Shown here: positions 52,569 to 61,474 of the stretch, piece by piece
Layout of the letters: every line of letters begins with the position of its first letter
Numbering within the stretch: position 1 is the stretch's first letter
Origin: Phenylobacterium sp.
GTDB lineage: Bacteria; Pseudomonadota; Alphaproteobacteria; Caulobacterales; Caulobacteraceae
Assembly: GCF_030679875.1 (NCBI RefSeq)
Contig: NZ_JAUXSP010000006.1
Location: 193,653-257,652 of the forward strand
Length of the DNA stretch: 64,000 nucleotides
Direction of reading: 5' to 3'
The notes under the pieces: generated by a model
Told to the model about the DNA's origin: nothing
The model's database searches: none
The model's input: only the letters and a program-made list of their open reading frames with translations
Made by a program: the position numbers and the translations under genes

Positions 52569-53471
52569 TCAGCGACCGGCGCCGAGGATCCAGCCCTCTT
52601 CGCGCTCGGCCTCCGCCAGAGCCGCCTCGTCCAGGCCCCTTGGCGCGGCGAACAACTCGGCCAGCTTGCCGGCTTCGTCCAGCTTGGCGAAGTGTTCGGC
52701 GGTCTCGCGCACCTGGACCAGGTCTTTCACCTCTCCCGGGGCGGCCTTGATCTTCAGCAGGGACGGATAGACCTCGGCGACCACGGCTTCGACGCCCTCC
52801 AGGTCGGCTGGCGTCAGAGCGCCGAAACCGGTCTCCAGCGGCCAGACGCGCAGGGCCTCGCCGCGGGCGGCCTTCAGGCGCTTGACGGCCGGGATGCCCA
52901 ACAGGGCCTGACCACCCACCGAGCCATTGTAGTAGAGCTTCCAGATCGACGCCGCGCCCTTGGCCGCGACATCGGCATAGCGAAACTCCGGCAGATCATC
53001 GGGACCGTGCGCCCTGGTGCGCTTGGGCTGCAGGGTGGTGAGCGCGTCCTTGGGCGGGCAGCCCCAGAACGGGAAGGGGCCGCCGGTCAGGCGCCGATTC
53101 AGCTCCGAGCCGACGCCAAAGCGGTTATTGGTGTTGTCGGCCTTGTCCTTGACCATCTTGTCGACCTGATCCCAGACCGCCCGCCACGGCGGATCGCCGG
53201 CCAGGTTCAGGCCGGCCGCGAAGCCGCGGGGAAATCCCAGGGGGAAGTCGAAGCCCACCAGGGCGCGCTCGCCCCGCTTTCTCAAATCGTCGAGGATCGT
53301 CCCCAGCAGCTTCTCGGCTTCGCCGCGGGTGGCGGGATTGTGGGACTCAAACGACATGCGGAAACGCACATCACGCTTGAGCACGCCGATCCAGACGGAG
53401 TCTGTCCCGGTGCCCGGCTTGGCCGCCGCGCTCCAGTCAACAATCAGATAGGCGCTGAAGAGGCGCGACAC
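52569..53471 (-). CDS. DUF429-like RNase H-fold hypothetical protein
   Basis: A 300-residue cytoplasmic protein. The N-terminal YLIVDWSAAAKPGTGTDSVWIGVL, the VGFDFPLGFPRG segment near residue 75 and VVAEVYPSLL near 235 place three acidic residues as in the RNase H-like DUF429 group. Nuclease activity is unproven. Similar proteins have sometimes been labelled as cobalamin biosynthesis proteins, which the sequence does not support. It converges with the MATE gene. Confidence 0.65.
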   Translation of the reverse strand: MSRLFSAYLIVDWSAAAKPGTGTDSVWIGVLKRDVRFRMSFESHNPATRGEAEKLLGTILDDLRKRGERALVGFDFPLGFPRGFAAGLNLAGDPPWRAVWDQVDKMVKDKADNTNNRFGVGSELNRRLTGGPFPFWGCPPKDALTTLQPKRTRAHGPDDLPEFRYADVAAKGAASIWKLYYNGSVGGQALLGIPAVKRLKAARGEALRVWPLETGFGALTPADLEGVEAVVAEVYPSLLKIKAAPGEVKDLVQVRETAEHFAKLDEAGKLAELFAAPRGLDEAALAEAEREEGWILGAGR

Positions 53472-53602
53472 GGCATGGCTCCGGACGGAAAAGGGGGAGG
53501 AGTTCTATTTGTAGACCGTCGGCCGGGGCGGGCCAATGGCATGTCGTTCACAAGACACACAAGATGGCTATGGTGCGTCTTGGTTCGTCCCCGGAGATTC
53601 CT

Positions 53603-53944
53603 ATGAGAGCTGTCCTGTTCGCCGCCGCCCTGGCCTCCACCCTGGCGCTCGCCGCCTGCGGACAATCGTCTGACACCTCGGGCTCGAGCGGCGCGGCCAG
53701 CGTGGCCGAGGTAGCCCCCACGGGGCCTGAGCTGAGCGGCGTCGGCGTCATCGCCACCCTGGATGGGCGGAGCGTGTCCATCGACCACGAGGGCGTCGAG
53801 GGCGGGCAGCCCGCCGGTCGCCAGGAGTTCCGCGCCTACGCCACCGTCCTGGCCGAGGCGCCGCTGGAGCCCGGCTCGCGGGTCAGCTTCAAGTATCAGG
53901 ATGCTGAGCCTCTGCCCGTCCTGACGGAACTTACCGCGCGCTAG
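53603..53944 (+). CDS. CusF-like lipoprotein without methionine metal ligands
   Basis: A 113-residue lipoprotein (lipobox LAAC, Cys19). Residues 45-113 fit the small beta barrel of CusF copper chaperones: GVGVIATLDGRSVSIDHEGV with His62, then a PLEPGSRVSFKYQ strand pair. The CusF Trp and two Met copper ligands are absent (the segment reads GGQPAGRQEFRAY). Copper binding is therefore doubtful; it may bind another ligand or be structural. No Cus efflux genes are nearby. Confidence 0.7.
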   Translation: MRAVLFAAALASTLALAACGQSSDTSGSSGAASVAEVAPTGPELSGVGVIATLDGRSVSIDHEGVEGGQPAGRQEFRAYATVLAEAPLEPGSRVSFKYQDAEPLPVLTELTAR

Positions 53945-54019
53945 GCCCCTCTCCAGCCCGGATGGTGGCGCCCGCCTGGCGGATCATGCTAGGCGGCCCC
54001 CCCGGGCCATGGAGGTGAT

Positions 54020-54943
54020 ATGAGCGAGTCCCTGCGAGGCGGCGTCATCGGCGCCGGCGTCTTCGGCGCCTATCACGCCCGGCAATACGCCCGTCTGCCC
54101 GGCGTAGACCTGGCCGCCGTCTTTGATCCCCATCCCGAACGGGCCGCGGCGCTCGCCATGCCCCTGGGCGGTCGAGCCTTCGCCACCCTGGAAGACTTCC
54201 TGGAGGCGGTGGATGTGGTCACCATCGCGTCCCCGGCCGCCTTTCACGCCGAACAGGCGCTCGCGGCGGTGAAGGCCGGCAAGTCGGTCTATATTGAAAA
54301 GCCGATCGGGGTAGATGTCGCCAAGGTCGAGGCGGTGGCTCAAGAGGCCGCCCGGCGGAACCTGACAGTCGCCTGCGGGCACCAGGAGCGGGTGCTGTTC
54401 CAGGTGATGGGCCTGTTCGATATCCCGGCCCAGCCCCTGCGGCTGGAAGCCGTGCGTCACGGCCCGCCGTCAGACCGCAGCCTGGATGTGTCCGTCGTGC
54501 TCGACCTGATGATCCACGACCTGGACCTGGCCCTGGCCTTGTCGAAGGCCGCGCCGGTGACGGCCGAAGGGGAGGGGGCGGTGGTTCGGTCTGACTCCTG
54601 GGACACCGCGCGAAGTGAGGTGACCTTCGACGACGGTTTCACCGCTCTGTTCGACGTCTCCCGCGTGGCGCAGGCGCGGCGGCGCACCATGAAACTGGTC
54701 TATCCCTCCGGCGAGTTGGAGATCGACTTCCTGACCCGCGAATTCCGCAACACCACGGGCTTCGCCCTGAACGCCGACTTCGCCGACACCCCGGCGGCCA
54801 AGGACACCCTGGGCGCCAGCATCGAGGCCTTCCTCGCCGCCGTTCGTGGCGAGGCGCCCCGGCCCATTGTCACCGCCACTGAGGCCATTGCGGCCCTCGA
54901 CCTGGCTCTGGCTGTCGAGCAGGGCCTGACCGCCGGAGCCTAG
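54020..54943 (+). CDS. Gfo/Idh/MocA family oxidoreductase
   Basis: A 307-residue NAD(P)-dependent dehydrogenase. The Rossmann loop is GVIGAGVFGAYHARQYARLPG, and the family signature EKPIGVDVAKVEAVAQEA holds the catalytic Lys. A C-terminal beta-sheet domain follows. It probably oxidises a sugar or cyclitol, substrate unknown. GGAGGTGAT gives an excellent ribosome site. A Fur-like box and a siderophore receptor follow. Confidence 0.92.
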   Translation: MSESLRGGVIGAGVFGAYHARQYARLPGVDLAAVFDPHPERAAALAMPLGGRAFATLEDFLEAVDVVTIASPAAFHAEQALAAVKAGKSVYIEKPIGVDVAKVEAVAQEAARRNLTVACGHQERVLFQVMGLFDIPAQPLRLEAVRHGPPSDRSLDVSVVLDLMIHDLDLALALSKAAPVTAEGEGAVVRSDSWDTARSEVTFDDGFTALFDVSRVAQARRRTMKLVYPSGELEIDFLTREFRNTTGFALNADFADTPAAKDTLGASIEAFLAAVRGEAPRPIVTATEAIAALDLALAVEQGLTAGA

Positions 54944-54964
54944 ACCGGCGAAACCGGCGACGTT

Positions 54965-54983
54965 AATGAGACTCGTTCGCAAT
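54965..54983 (+). promoter_or_regulatory. Fur-box-like site upstream of siderophore receptor
   Basis: AATGAGACTCGTTCGCAAT is an imperfect 19-base palindrome close to the Fur box seen in alphaproteobacteria, lying 84-102 bases before the receptor start at 55067 in an AT-richer patch. It predicts repression by Fur when iron is plentiful. Confidence 0.65.
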
Positions 54984-55066
54984 AATTAGCTTGCCACCTC
55001 CCGGGCCATTGAGGCAGAAATGCGACTGCGAAGCGGTCGCATAATGCGGTCCGGGCGGGGGATGCT

Positions 55067-57163
55067 ATGCGGCGAATTTTGTTGGTTTCGGCGGCGATGA
55101 CCGCCCTGGCTTCGGGGGCTCAAGCTCAGGAGGCCGAGGTGAGCGAGGTGGTGGTCACAGGACGCGCCCAGCAGCTCTACCGCACCCAGGAGGTGCAGGC
55201 CGGCCGCCTGCCGACGCCACCGCTGCAGTCCAGCCAGGCGGTCCAGGTCATCAACGCCGAACTCATCGCCGACCAGGGCGCCCGAGACGCCCAGGACCTG
55301 TACCGCAGCATTTCCGGCGTCAGTTTCTTCTCCTACGCCGGCGTCACCGCCCGGGGGTTTCGGCAGGAAGAGATCTTCTTCGATGGCCTGCGCGGCGACC
55401 CCTATGCCGGCTTCTCAGTGCCACAGCTCTTCAATGTGGAGCGGGTGGAGTTCCTCAAAGGGCCGGCCGGCATGCTGTATGGCCCCGGGGCGCCCGGCGG
55501 CCTCTTCAACTACGTGACCAAGAAGGCCGAGGAGCCGTACTCGGCCAAGGTGGCGGCCGTGGTCGGCAGCGAGGCGCGATATGGGGCGTCGGCTGAGATC
55601 AATGGCGCCTTGCCCGTGGCGGGCGTCGCGGGACGCTTTGGCGCCTTTTACGAAGAGCAGAACACCGCGCGGGTGAACGCCCGCTCAGAAATTCTCATCC
55701 TCGACGGCGGCTTGAAGATCGACCTGCCGGTCGGTGAGCTGAATCTACAGGCCACCCACTACGACCAGAACCTGCCGGGAAATCGGCTGAGGGGCGTGCC
55801 GACCAACAATCTGGGAGAATTCCTCACCGACCGCCGTTGGAACCACAACGAACCCACCGATTTTCTGCGCCTGGAAGCCAATGTCTATCAGGCCAGTTGG
55901 ACGGCGGAGGCCAGTGACACCCTGACGCTGAACGCGGCGCTTCGGTACACCGACGGGCTGGAGACGCAGAAATACCACGAGCCTTTCGGCCTGGCTGATA
56001 CGGATGGCGACGGGGTTCTCGACACGTCCAGGCGCCAGTACCGCGACCAGGTCCGGGACCAGTCCAACTGGTCGGCCGCCGCCAATCTGATCTGGGCCTT
56101 TGACCTCGCCGGGGTGGAAAGCCGCCTCTTGGCCGGCGCGGACTGGTTCACCAACGAACTCGCGTTTGAGGGCCGCAGCGTCAATGGGACCTTCGTGGCG
56201 ACACCGACCACGCCGATGCCCCTCAGCCTGTTCAACCCCGTCTATGGCGTTGCGCCGGTCAGCAGCTACCGCCTCCCGGCCTATGCGGTCTCCCTGACGG
56301 AGTCCGATCGGGCCGGCGGCTATCTGCTCTATGAGGCGACGGTCGGGAACCTCATCGGGACCGTGGGCGCCCGCTATGACAGGTTCGAGGACGTCTCCGG
56401 CACGACATCGTTCGAGGACGACGCCCTGACCTGGCGGATGGGTCTCGTCTATCGTGTACGCCCAGACATCTCGATCTATGGCCAGTGGGCCGAGAGCTTT
56501 GAGCCCCAGGGCGCCAGCAGCCAGACGCCCCTGGCTGGGGGTCCCTTCGCCCCGACCGAAGGGGAGATGTTCGAAGCTGGCCTGAAAAGCGAACTGATGG
56601 GTGGCCGCCTGCAAGGATCTGCAGCGGTCTATCACATCACGCGAACCAACATCCTGCAGGCCGATCCCCGCGGCGATATCGGCGGCGACGGAACCAACGA
56701 CCTGGTCGCCTTCGGCGAGATCACCAGCAAGGGGGCGGAATTCGATCTGGCGGCGGACATCACCACCGACTGGGTGCTGACGGCCTCATACGCCTACAAC
56801 GACACCCGCATCACGGGGGACAATGGCCGGACCGCCATCACCAACAGTGTGGGCGACCGCTTCGCCAACGCGCCGGAGCATACGGTCGGCTTCTGGACCC
56901 GCTACCAGTTTCCCGACCTTGGCCTGGCCGTGGCCCTGGGCGGCGACTACGTGGATGTCCGCCGCTCGATGTCCGATCAGAAGGTGCGGCCCTACCTCAT
57001 CTTCGACGCCTCGATCATCTACACCCACGGCCCCTGGCGGGCCCTGGTGCGCATCGATAATCTGACCGACGAGGTCTACGCCGCCTCAGGTTTCATTGAC
57101 CGGACGGGGCACTTCCCCGGCGATCCCAGGTCGGTCTTCCTCGAACTTTCCCGGCAATGGTAG
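55067..57163 (+). CDS. TonB-dependent siderophore receptor
   Basis: A 698-residue outer-membrane receptor. The signal peptide ends SGAQAQ. The TonB box SEVVVTGRA leads to a plug with LIADQGARDAQDLYRSISGV and ERVEFLKGPAGMLYGPGAPGGLFNYVTKK, then a 22-strand barrel ending VFLELSRQW. The plug pattern is that of ferric-siderophore receptors such as FpvA or FhuA. Probably iron-controlled. Its end overlaps the PepSY gene by 7 bases. Confidence 0.93.
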   Translation: MRRILLVSAAMTALASGAQAQEAEVSEVVVTGRAQQLYRTQEVQAGRLPTPPLQSSQAVQVINAELIADQGARDAQDLYRSISGVSFFSYAGVTARGFRQEEIFFDGLRGDPYAGFSVPQLFNVERVEFLKGPAGMLYGPGAPGGLFNYVTKKAEEPYSAKVAAVVGSEARYGASAEINGALPVAGVAGRFGAFYEEQNTARVNARSEILILDGGLKIDLPVGELNLQATHYDQNLPGNRLRGVPTNNLGEFLTDRRWNHNEPTDFLRLEANVYQASWTAEASDTLTLNAALRYTDGLETQKYHEPFGLADTDGDGVLDTSRRQYRDQVRDQSNWSAAANLIWAFDLAGVESRLLAGADWFTNELAFEGRSVNGTFVATPTTPMPLSLFNPVYGVAPVSSYRLPAYAVSLTESDRAGGYLLYEATVGNLIGTVGARYDRFEDVSGTTSFEDDALTWRMGLVYRVRPDISIYGQWAESFEPQGASSQTPLAGGPFAPTEGEMFEAGLKSELMGGRLQGSAAVYHITRTNILQADPRGDIGGDGTNDLVAFGEITSKGAEFDLAADITTDWVLTASYAYNDTRITGDNGRTAITNSVGDRFANAPEHTVGFWTRYQFPDLGLAVALGGDYVDVRRSMSDQKVRPYLIFDASIIYTHGPWRALVRIDNLTDEVYAASGFIDRTGHFPGDPRSVFLELSRQW

Positions 57164-58398
57164 CCCTGGACCGGGAAGACACGACGATCGCGAGGCCTCG
57201 GCCAAGGAAGAAGGCCTCACGCGTCTGGTGGGAGGTGCACCAGTGGGCGGGCCTGAAGGTCTCGATCCTGCTGAGCTTCATCCTGCTCACCGGAACCCTG
57301 GCGACCCTCAGCCACGAGATTGACTGGCTGCTGCGGCCCGCCATGCGGGTCGATCCCGCCACGGTCGGCGCGGAGGTGAATTGGGCGGCGGTGGCGCGAA
57401 CGGCGGCGGCTCAGGCCGGGGCGGGGCGGGTTGTCAGCCTGGAGGGGCCGATCGATCCCTGGTTCGCTGCGGCGGCGATCCTGGAAGCCCCCGACGGAGG
57501 GCTGTCCTTCGCCTATGTCCATCCGGCCACCGGCGAATTTCAGGGGACCGGTCACTGGGTGAGCGCCCAGCGCATCCTGCGCAACATGCATCGCCACCTG
57601 ATGATGCCGATCCCCATTGGCGTGCCCATCGTCACCTCCCTCTCGTTGCTTCTGGCGGTCAGCCTCGTCACGTCCTTTGTCGTCTACAAGAAGTGGTGGC
57701 GGGGCTTCCTGAGGCCCATCCGCCTGACGGACCTGCGCACGGCCATGGGCGACTTTCATCGCCTGGCCGGTCTCTGGAGCCTTTGGTTCGTGGCCCTGAT
57801 GATCCTGACGGGCCTCTGGTACCTGGCCGAGGAAACGGCTTTCCCGGCGCCTCGACTGCCCGTGGCCAAGGTCAAGCCGGCCGTAGAGAGCGTCGAGATC
57901 CTGGCTTCTCGTCTCCCGGCCACATTACAGGAGGCCCAGGCCGCCAATCCAGACCTGCGCATTGAGCGGATATTGTTTCCCACCGAAAAGTCCGGCGCCT
58001 TTGTCCTGCATGGCCAAGACGAGGCGATCCTGGTGCGCAGCCGGGCCAACGCCCTCTGGACGGAGGCGGAGACCGGCGAAGTTCTGCTGGTGAACGACGG
58101 CCGGGATCTGAACCTGCACCAGAGGTTGTCGGAAGCCGCAGACCCGTTGCATTTCGGGACCTGGGGCGGGTTGGCGACCAAGGTCATCTGGTTCGTCTTC
58201 GGCCTCGCCCTGACCAGCCTTTCGGTGTCTGGCGTGGCGATCTACGCCTTGCGCCTGATCCGTACTGAGCGAAAGCCCAGGCGCTGGGGCCCGGCCCTGG
58301 CGATCAGCTGGCGGGGCATGGGGGTGTGGCGCTGGCCAGCCGTTCTGCTGATCGTCATCGGATTTCTTCTCATACCGACGGTCTTTCTGCAGGCCTAG
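57157..58398 (+). CDS. PepSY-associated membrane protein, siderophore-iron reductase type
   Basis: A 413-residue inner-membrane protein with four helices and PepSY periplasmic segments. The signature is WWEVHQWAGLKVSILLSFILLTGTLATLSHEIDWLL, then NMHRHLMMP, FHRLAGLWSLWFVALMILTGLWYLAEE and ALRLIRTERKPRRWG. Relatives such as FoxB act in iron removal from siderophores, with histidines likely binding haem. It overlaps the receptor gene by 7 bases, so the two work together. Confidence 0.9.
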   Translation: MVALDREDTTIARPRPRKKASRVWWEVHQWAGLKVSILLSFILLTGTLATLSHEIDWLLRPAMRVDPATVGAEVNWAAVARTAAAQAGAGRVVSLEGPIDPWFAAAAILEAPDGGLSFAYVHPATGEFQGTGHWVSAQRILRNMHRHLMMPIPIGVPIVTSLSLLLAVSLVTSFVVYKKWWRGFLRPIRLTDLRTAMGDFHRLAGLWSLWFVALMILTGLWYLAEETAFPAPRLPVAKVKPAVESVEILASRLPATLQEAQAANPDLRIERILFPTEKSGAFVLHGQDEAILVRSRANALWTEAETGEVLLVNDGRDLNLHQRLSEAADPLHFGTWGGLATKVIWFVFGLALTSLSVSGVAIYALRLIRTERKPRRWGPALAISWRGMGVWRWPAVLLIVIGFLLIPTVFLQA

Positions 58399-58456
58399 GG
58401 TTTCGAGGGGCGGCGCGGGCCCCTAGCTTGGAGCGAAAGCCCTCCAGGAGCGCCCG

Positions 58457-58933
58457 ATGACTGACGCCTATGCCTTTTCATTCCAAGCCATTGAGGGGGG
58501 CGTCCTGCCCCTGACCACCTTCAAGGACAAGGTCGTCCTGGTGGTGAACACGGCGTCCAAATGCGGGCTGACGCCGCAGTATGAGGGGCTAGAGAAGCTC
58601 TACGGCGACTATCGCGACCAGGGACTGGTGGTTCTGGGGGTGCCCTCCAACCAGTTCGCCGGCCAGGAGCCCGGGACCGAGGCGGAGATCGCGGCCTTCT
58701 GCGCCACAAGCTTCGGCGTGGACTTTCCCCTGACCGCCAAGACCGATGTGAAGGGCGAGAGCGCCCATCCCTTCTACCAGTGGGCCAAGGCTGAACTCGG
58801 CGAGTCCGCCGATCCAGCCTGGAACTTCCACAAGATCCTGGTGGGCAAGGACGGCCGCCTGATCCGCGCCTTTGGCCCTCGCACAGATCCGATGGATCTG
58901 GAGGTTGTCGAGGCGATCAAGGCCGCTCTCTAG
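58457..58933 (+). CDS. glutathione peroxidase family protein (Cys type)
   Basis: A 158-residue thiol peroxidase. The active-site Cys is in NTASKCGLTPQYEGLEKLY (Cys in place of selenocysteine), with the catalytic Gln in SNQFAGQEPG and Trp/Asn in WNFHKILVGKDG. It reduces hydroperoxides with thioredoxin or glutathione. AGGAG precedes the start and a terminator follows. Confidence 0.94.
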   Translation: MTDAYAFSFQAIEGGVLPLTTFKDKVVLVVNTASKCGLTPQYEGLEKLYGDYRDQGLVVLGVPSNQFAGQEPGTEAEIAAFCATSFGVDFPLTAKTDVKGESAHPFYQWAKAELGESADPAWNFHKILVGKDGRLIRAFGPRTDPMDLEVVEAIKAAL

Positions 58934-58939
58934 ACAGCG

Positions 58940-58965
58940 ACGGGGATAGGTTCGCCTGTCCCCGT
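58940..58965 (+). terminator. terminator after glutathione peroxidase
   Basis: An 11-base-pair stem (ACGGGGATAGG with CCTGTCCCCGT, one T-G pair) capped by a TTCG tetraloop, 6 bases after the stop, followed by TTATCT. The stem is strong; the T-run is short. Confidence 0.75.
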
Positions 58966-59068
58966 TATCTCAGCTCCATGAAACTTCATCCCCCCGTCGC
59001 GAGCCTGTCACCGCTTGGGTCCAGAGCGACGCCGTCGAGAAGGCTCGACCTGGAATCGGGGATAATCA

Positions 59069-61462
59069 ATGCACTATATGGGTCTGAAGCGCAGACTGTA
59101 CGCGACCGTCGCTATCAGCATGGCAATTGGCGCCCTGGGCGGGCAGGCCTGGGCCGATGATGCCGCCACCGTCGACGAGCTCATCGTCACCGGCACCCGG
59201 GAGGTCGGGCGCACGCAGTTCACGACCCTCGCGCCGGTCGATGTGTTGTCGCAGGACATGATCCAGGCCTCCGCCACGGCCCAGCTGGGCGAAAACCTGG
59301 CTCAGCAGATTCCCTCCTTCATCGTCCAACGCCTGCCGACCTCCGATGGCCTGCAGTTCGTCCGGCCAGCCACACTGCGCAGCCTGTCGCCCGACCAGAC
59401 CCTGGTCCTGGTGAATGGCAAGCGCTTCCATCGCTCCGCCTTCCTGGGGTCTCGGGGCGCCCAGGGCGCGGACCTGGCCCAGATTCCATCCTATGCGGTC
59501 AAGCGCATTGAGGTGCTGCGAGATGGCGCTTCGGCCCAGTACGGCTCGGACGCCATCGCCGGCGTCATCAACATCATCCTCAATGATCAGCCCGGCGTGC
59601 GCGGCTTTGCTCAGGCCGGACAGTTCGCAGAGGGGGACGGGGTCACCTACCGGGCCGGCGCGCAGGCTGGCGTCGAGATCGGCGCGGCCAACTTCAACCT
59701 GACCGCCGAATGGTCGGACGCCGAGGCCACCTCGCGCACCCGCCAACGGCAGGACGCCATCGCTTTCCAAGCCGCCAATCCGACGCTCAGGGTCCCCGAC
59801 CCCGTGCAGCGTTGGGGCAATCCTGACCTGGAGACCCGGGCGCTTGGCCTGAACGCAGTGGTCGACACTGGCGAAGCTGGCGAGCTCTACGGCTTTGTCA
59901 CCTATACCGAGACCGAGGGCGTCAACGACATCAACTGGCGCAATCCCGACACCAATCCAGGCATCTATCGCCCCACCGCGGCCTTCCCGGGCTTTGATCT
60001 GCGCAGCATCTATCCCGCCGGCTTCACCCCCATCGAAGGGGTCGAGTCCCAGGACTATCAGACGCTGGCCGGCTTCCGGAACGTCTCGGGCGACTTCACC
60101 TGGGATCTCAGCGCCGCCTACGGGCGCAACGACACGGCCTTCTTCCTCAACAACACCATCAACGCCTCGCTCGGCCCCAACAGCCCGACGGACTTCGATC
60201 TCGGCCGGCTGTTGCAGTCGGAGTTCAACCTGAACGCTGACGCGGTCTATCGGATGGACATGGCCGCCCTGGCCGCGCCGCTGAACATCGCCTTCGGCGC
60301 CGAGCGTCGGGTGGAGACCTATGCGATCCGCCCCGGCGATCCGGACTCCTACGCCGTCGGCCCGGGCGCCGCGTTTGGTCTGGCGCCAGCCTCCAACGGC
60401 TTCCCCGGCTTCAGCGACATCCAGGCGGGTGAGTGGTCGCAGGAAAGCTATGCCGCCTATGTGGATGTCGAAGCCCAGCTGACGCAGGCCTGGAGCCTGG
60501 GCGGCGCGCTTCGCTACGAGGACTTCTCGGAGTTCGGCGATACTTTGAACGGCAAGATCGCCAGCCGCTACGCCATCACCGACAACCTCGCGCTCCGCGG
60601 CGCATGGTCCAGTGGCTTCCGCGCCCCCACGCCCGGCCAGCTGAACTCCACCAGCACCTCGCAAGGCCTGGACACAGTGACCTTGCAGCTCTTCACCTCG
60701 GGCCGCCTGTCGCCGACCAATCCGGTGGCGGTCTTCCTGGGCGCCGAGGCCCTGGAGCCGGAGACCTCCGAAACCCTCACGGCCGGCCTGACCTGGCGCA
60801 CCGACTTCGGCTTCTCAGGGTCTATCGACGCCTATCAGATCGATGTGAGCGACCGCTTCTCCTCCTCGGCCGCCGTCACCGTGACCCCAGCCATCCGCGC
60901 CCAGCTGGTGGCGGCCGGCGTGCCCGGCGCCTCGGCCTTCACGCGCATCAACTGGTTCGCCAACGACTTCGACACCCGCACCCGCGGGGTGGACGTGGTC
61001 GGCGCCTACGACCGCGATCTCGGCCCAGGCGGGCTCAATCTGACGGGCGCCTACAACTACAACCAGACCGAGGTCACGGCTGGCTCCATCGCCGCCAATC
61101 CGACCCAGCAGCGCCTGTTCGAGGAATCCCGGCCGCAGCACAATGCGACCGCCTCAGCCACCTATGAGGTGGGGCCCTTCGAAGTCCTCGGCCGCATGCG
61201 CTACTACGGATCCTGGACGGACTCCACGGGCAACGCCACCGGCGACATCTTCCAGGACTTCGGCGCGATGACCTTCTTCGACCTCGCGCTGACCTATGCC
61301 CCGACGGAGTTTGTCTCCATCCGGATCGGGGCGGAAAACGTCTTCGACTCCTATCCGGACGAGGCGGTGTTCCAGGCCAGCCGCGGGCTCGTCTACTCGC
61401 GGAACTCGCCCTACGACACCAACGGGGCGATGTACTATCTGCGCTTCGACACCAGCTTCTAG
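59069..61462 (+). CDS. TonB-dependent receptor
   Basis: A 797-residue outer-membrane receptor: signal peptide ending AWADD, TonB box VDELIVTGTRE, plug with LRSLSPDQTLVLVNGKRFHRSAFL and RIEVLRDGASAQYGSDAIAGVINIIL, and a barrel ending YLRFDTSF. It has no STN domain, and no Fur-like site is evident. The plug resembles receptors for organic nutrients more than siderophores. ATG 59078 is a second start. It is 12 bases before an exported aminotransferase gene, suggesting a nutrient-processing locus. Confidence 0.92.
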   Translation: MHYMGLKRRLYATVAISMAIGALGGQAWADDAATVDELIVTGTREVGRTQFTTLAPVDVLSQDMIQASATAQLGENLAQQIPSFIVQRLPTSDGLQFVRPATLRSLSPDQTLVLVNGKRFHRSAFLGSRGAQGADLAQIPSYAVKRIEVLRDGASAQYGSDAIAGVINIILNDQPGVRGFAQAGQFAEGDGVTYRAGAQAGVEIGAANFNLTAEWSDAEATSRTRQRQDAIAFQAANPTLRVPDPVQRWGNPDLETRALGLNAVVDTGEAGELYGFVTYTETEGVNDINWRNPDTNPGIYRPTAAFPGFDLRSIYPAGFTPIEGVESQDYQTLAGFRNVSGDFTWDLSAAYGRNDTAFFLNNTINASLGPNSPTDFDLGRLLQSEFNLNADAVYRMDMAALAAPLNIAFGAERRVETYAIRPGDPDSYAVGPGAAFGLAPASNGFPGFSDIQAGEWSQESYAAYVDVEAQLTQAWSLGGALRYEDFSEFGDTLNGKIASRYAITDNLALRGAWSSGFRAPTPGQLNSTSTSQGLDTVTLQLFTSGRLSPTNPVAVFLGAEALEPETSETLTAGLTWRTDFGFSGSIDAYQIDVSDRFSSSAAVTVTPAIRAQLVAAGVPGASAFTRINWFANDFDTRTRGVDVVGAYDRDLGPGGLNLTGAYNYNQTEVTAGSIAANPTQQRLFEESRPQHNATASATYEVGPFEVLGRMRYYGSWTDSTGNATGDIFQDFGAMTFFDLALTYAPTEFVSIRIGAENVFDSYPDEAVFQASRGLVYSRNSPYDTNGAMYYLRFDTSF

Positions 61463-61474
61463 GGACGATCGGCC

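Noticed and set aside
59066-60664. 532-codon open frame antisense to the receptor at 59069
   Set aside because: Typical antisense shadow of a high-GC gene; low-complexity Gly/Asp/Val protein and no ribosome site, whereas the plus strand encodes a clear TonB receptor.
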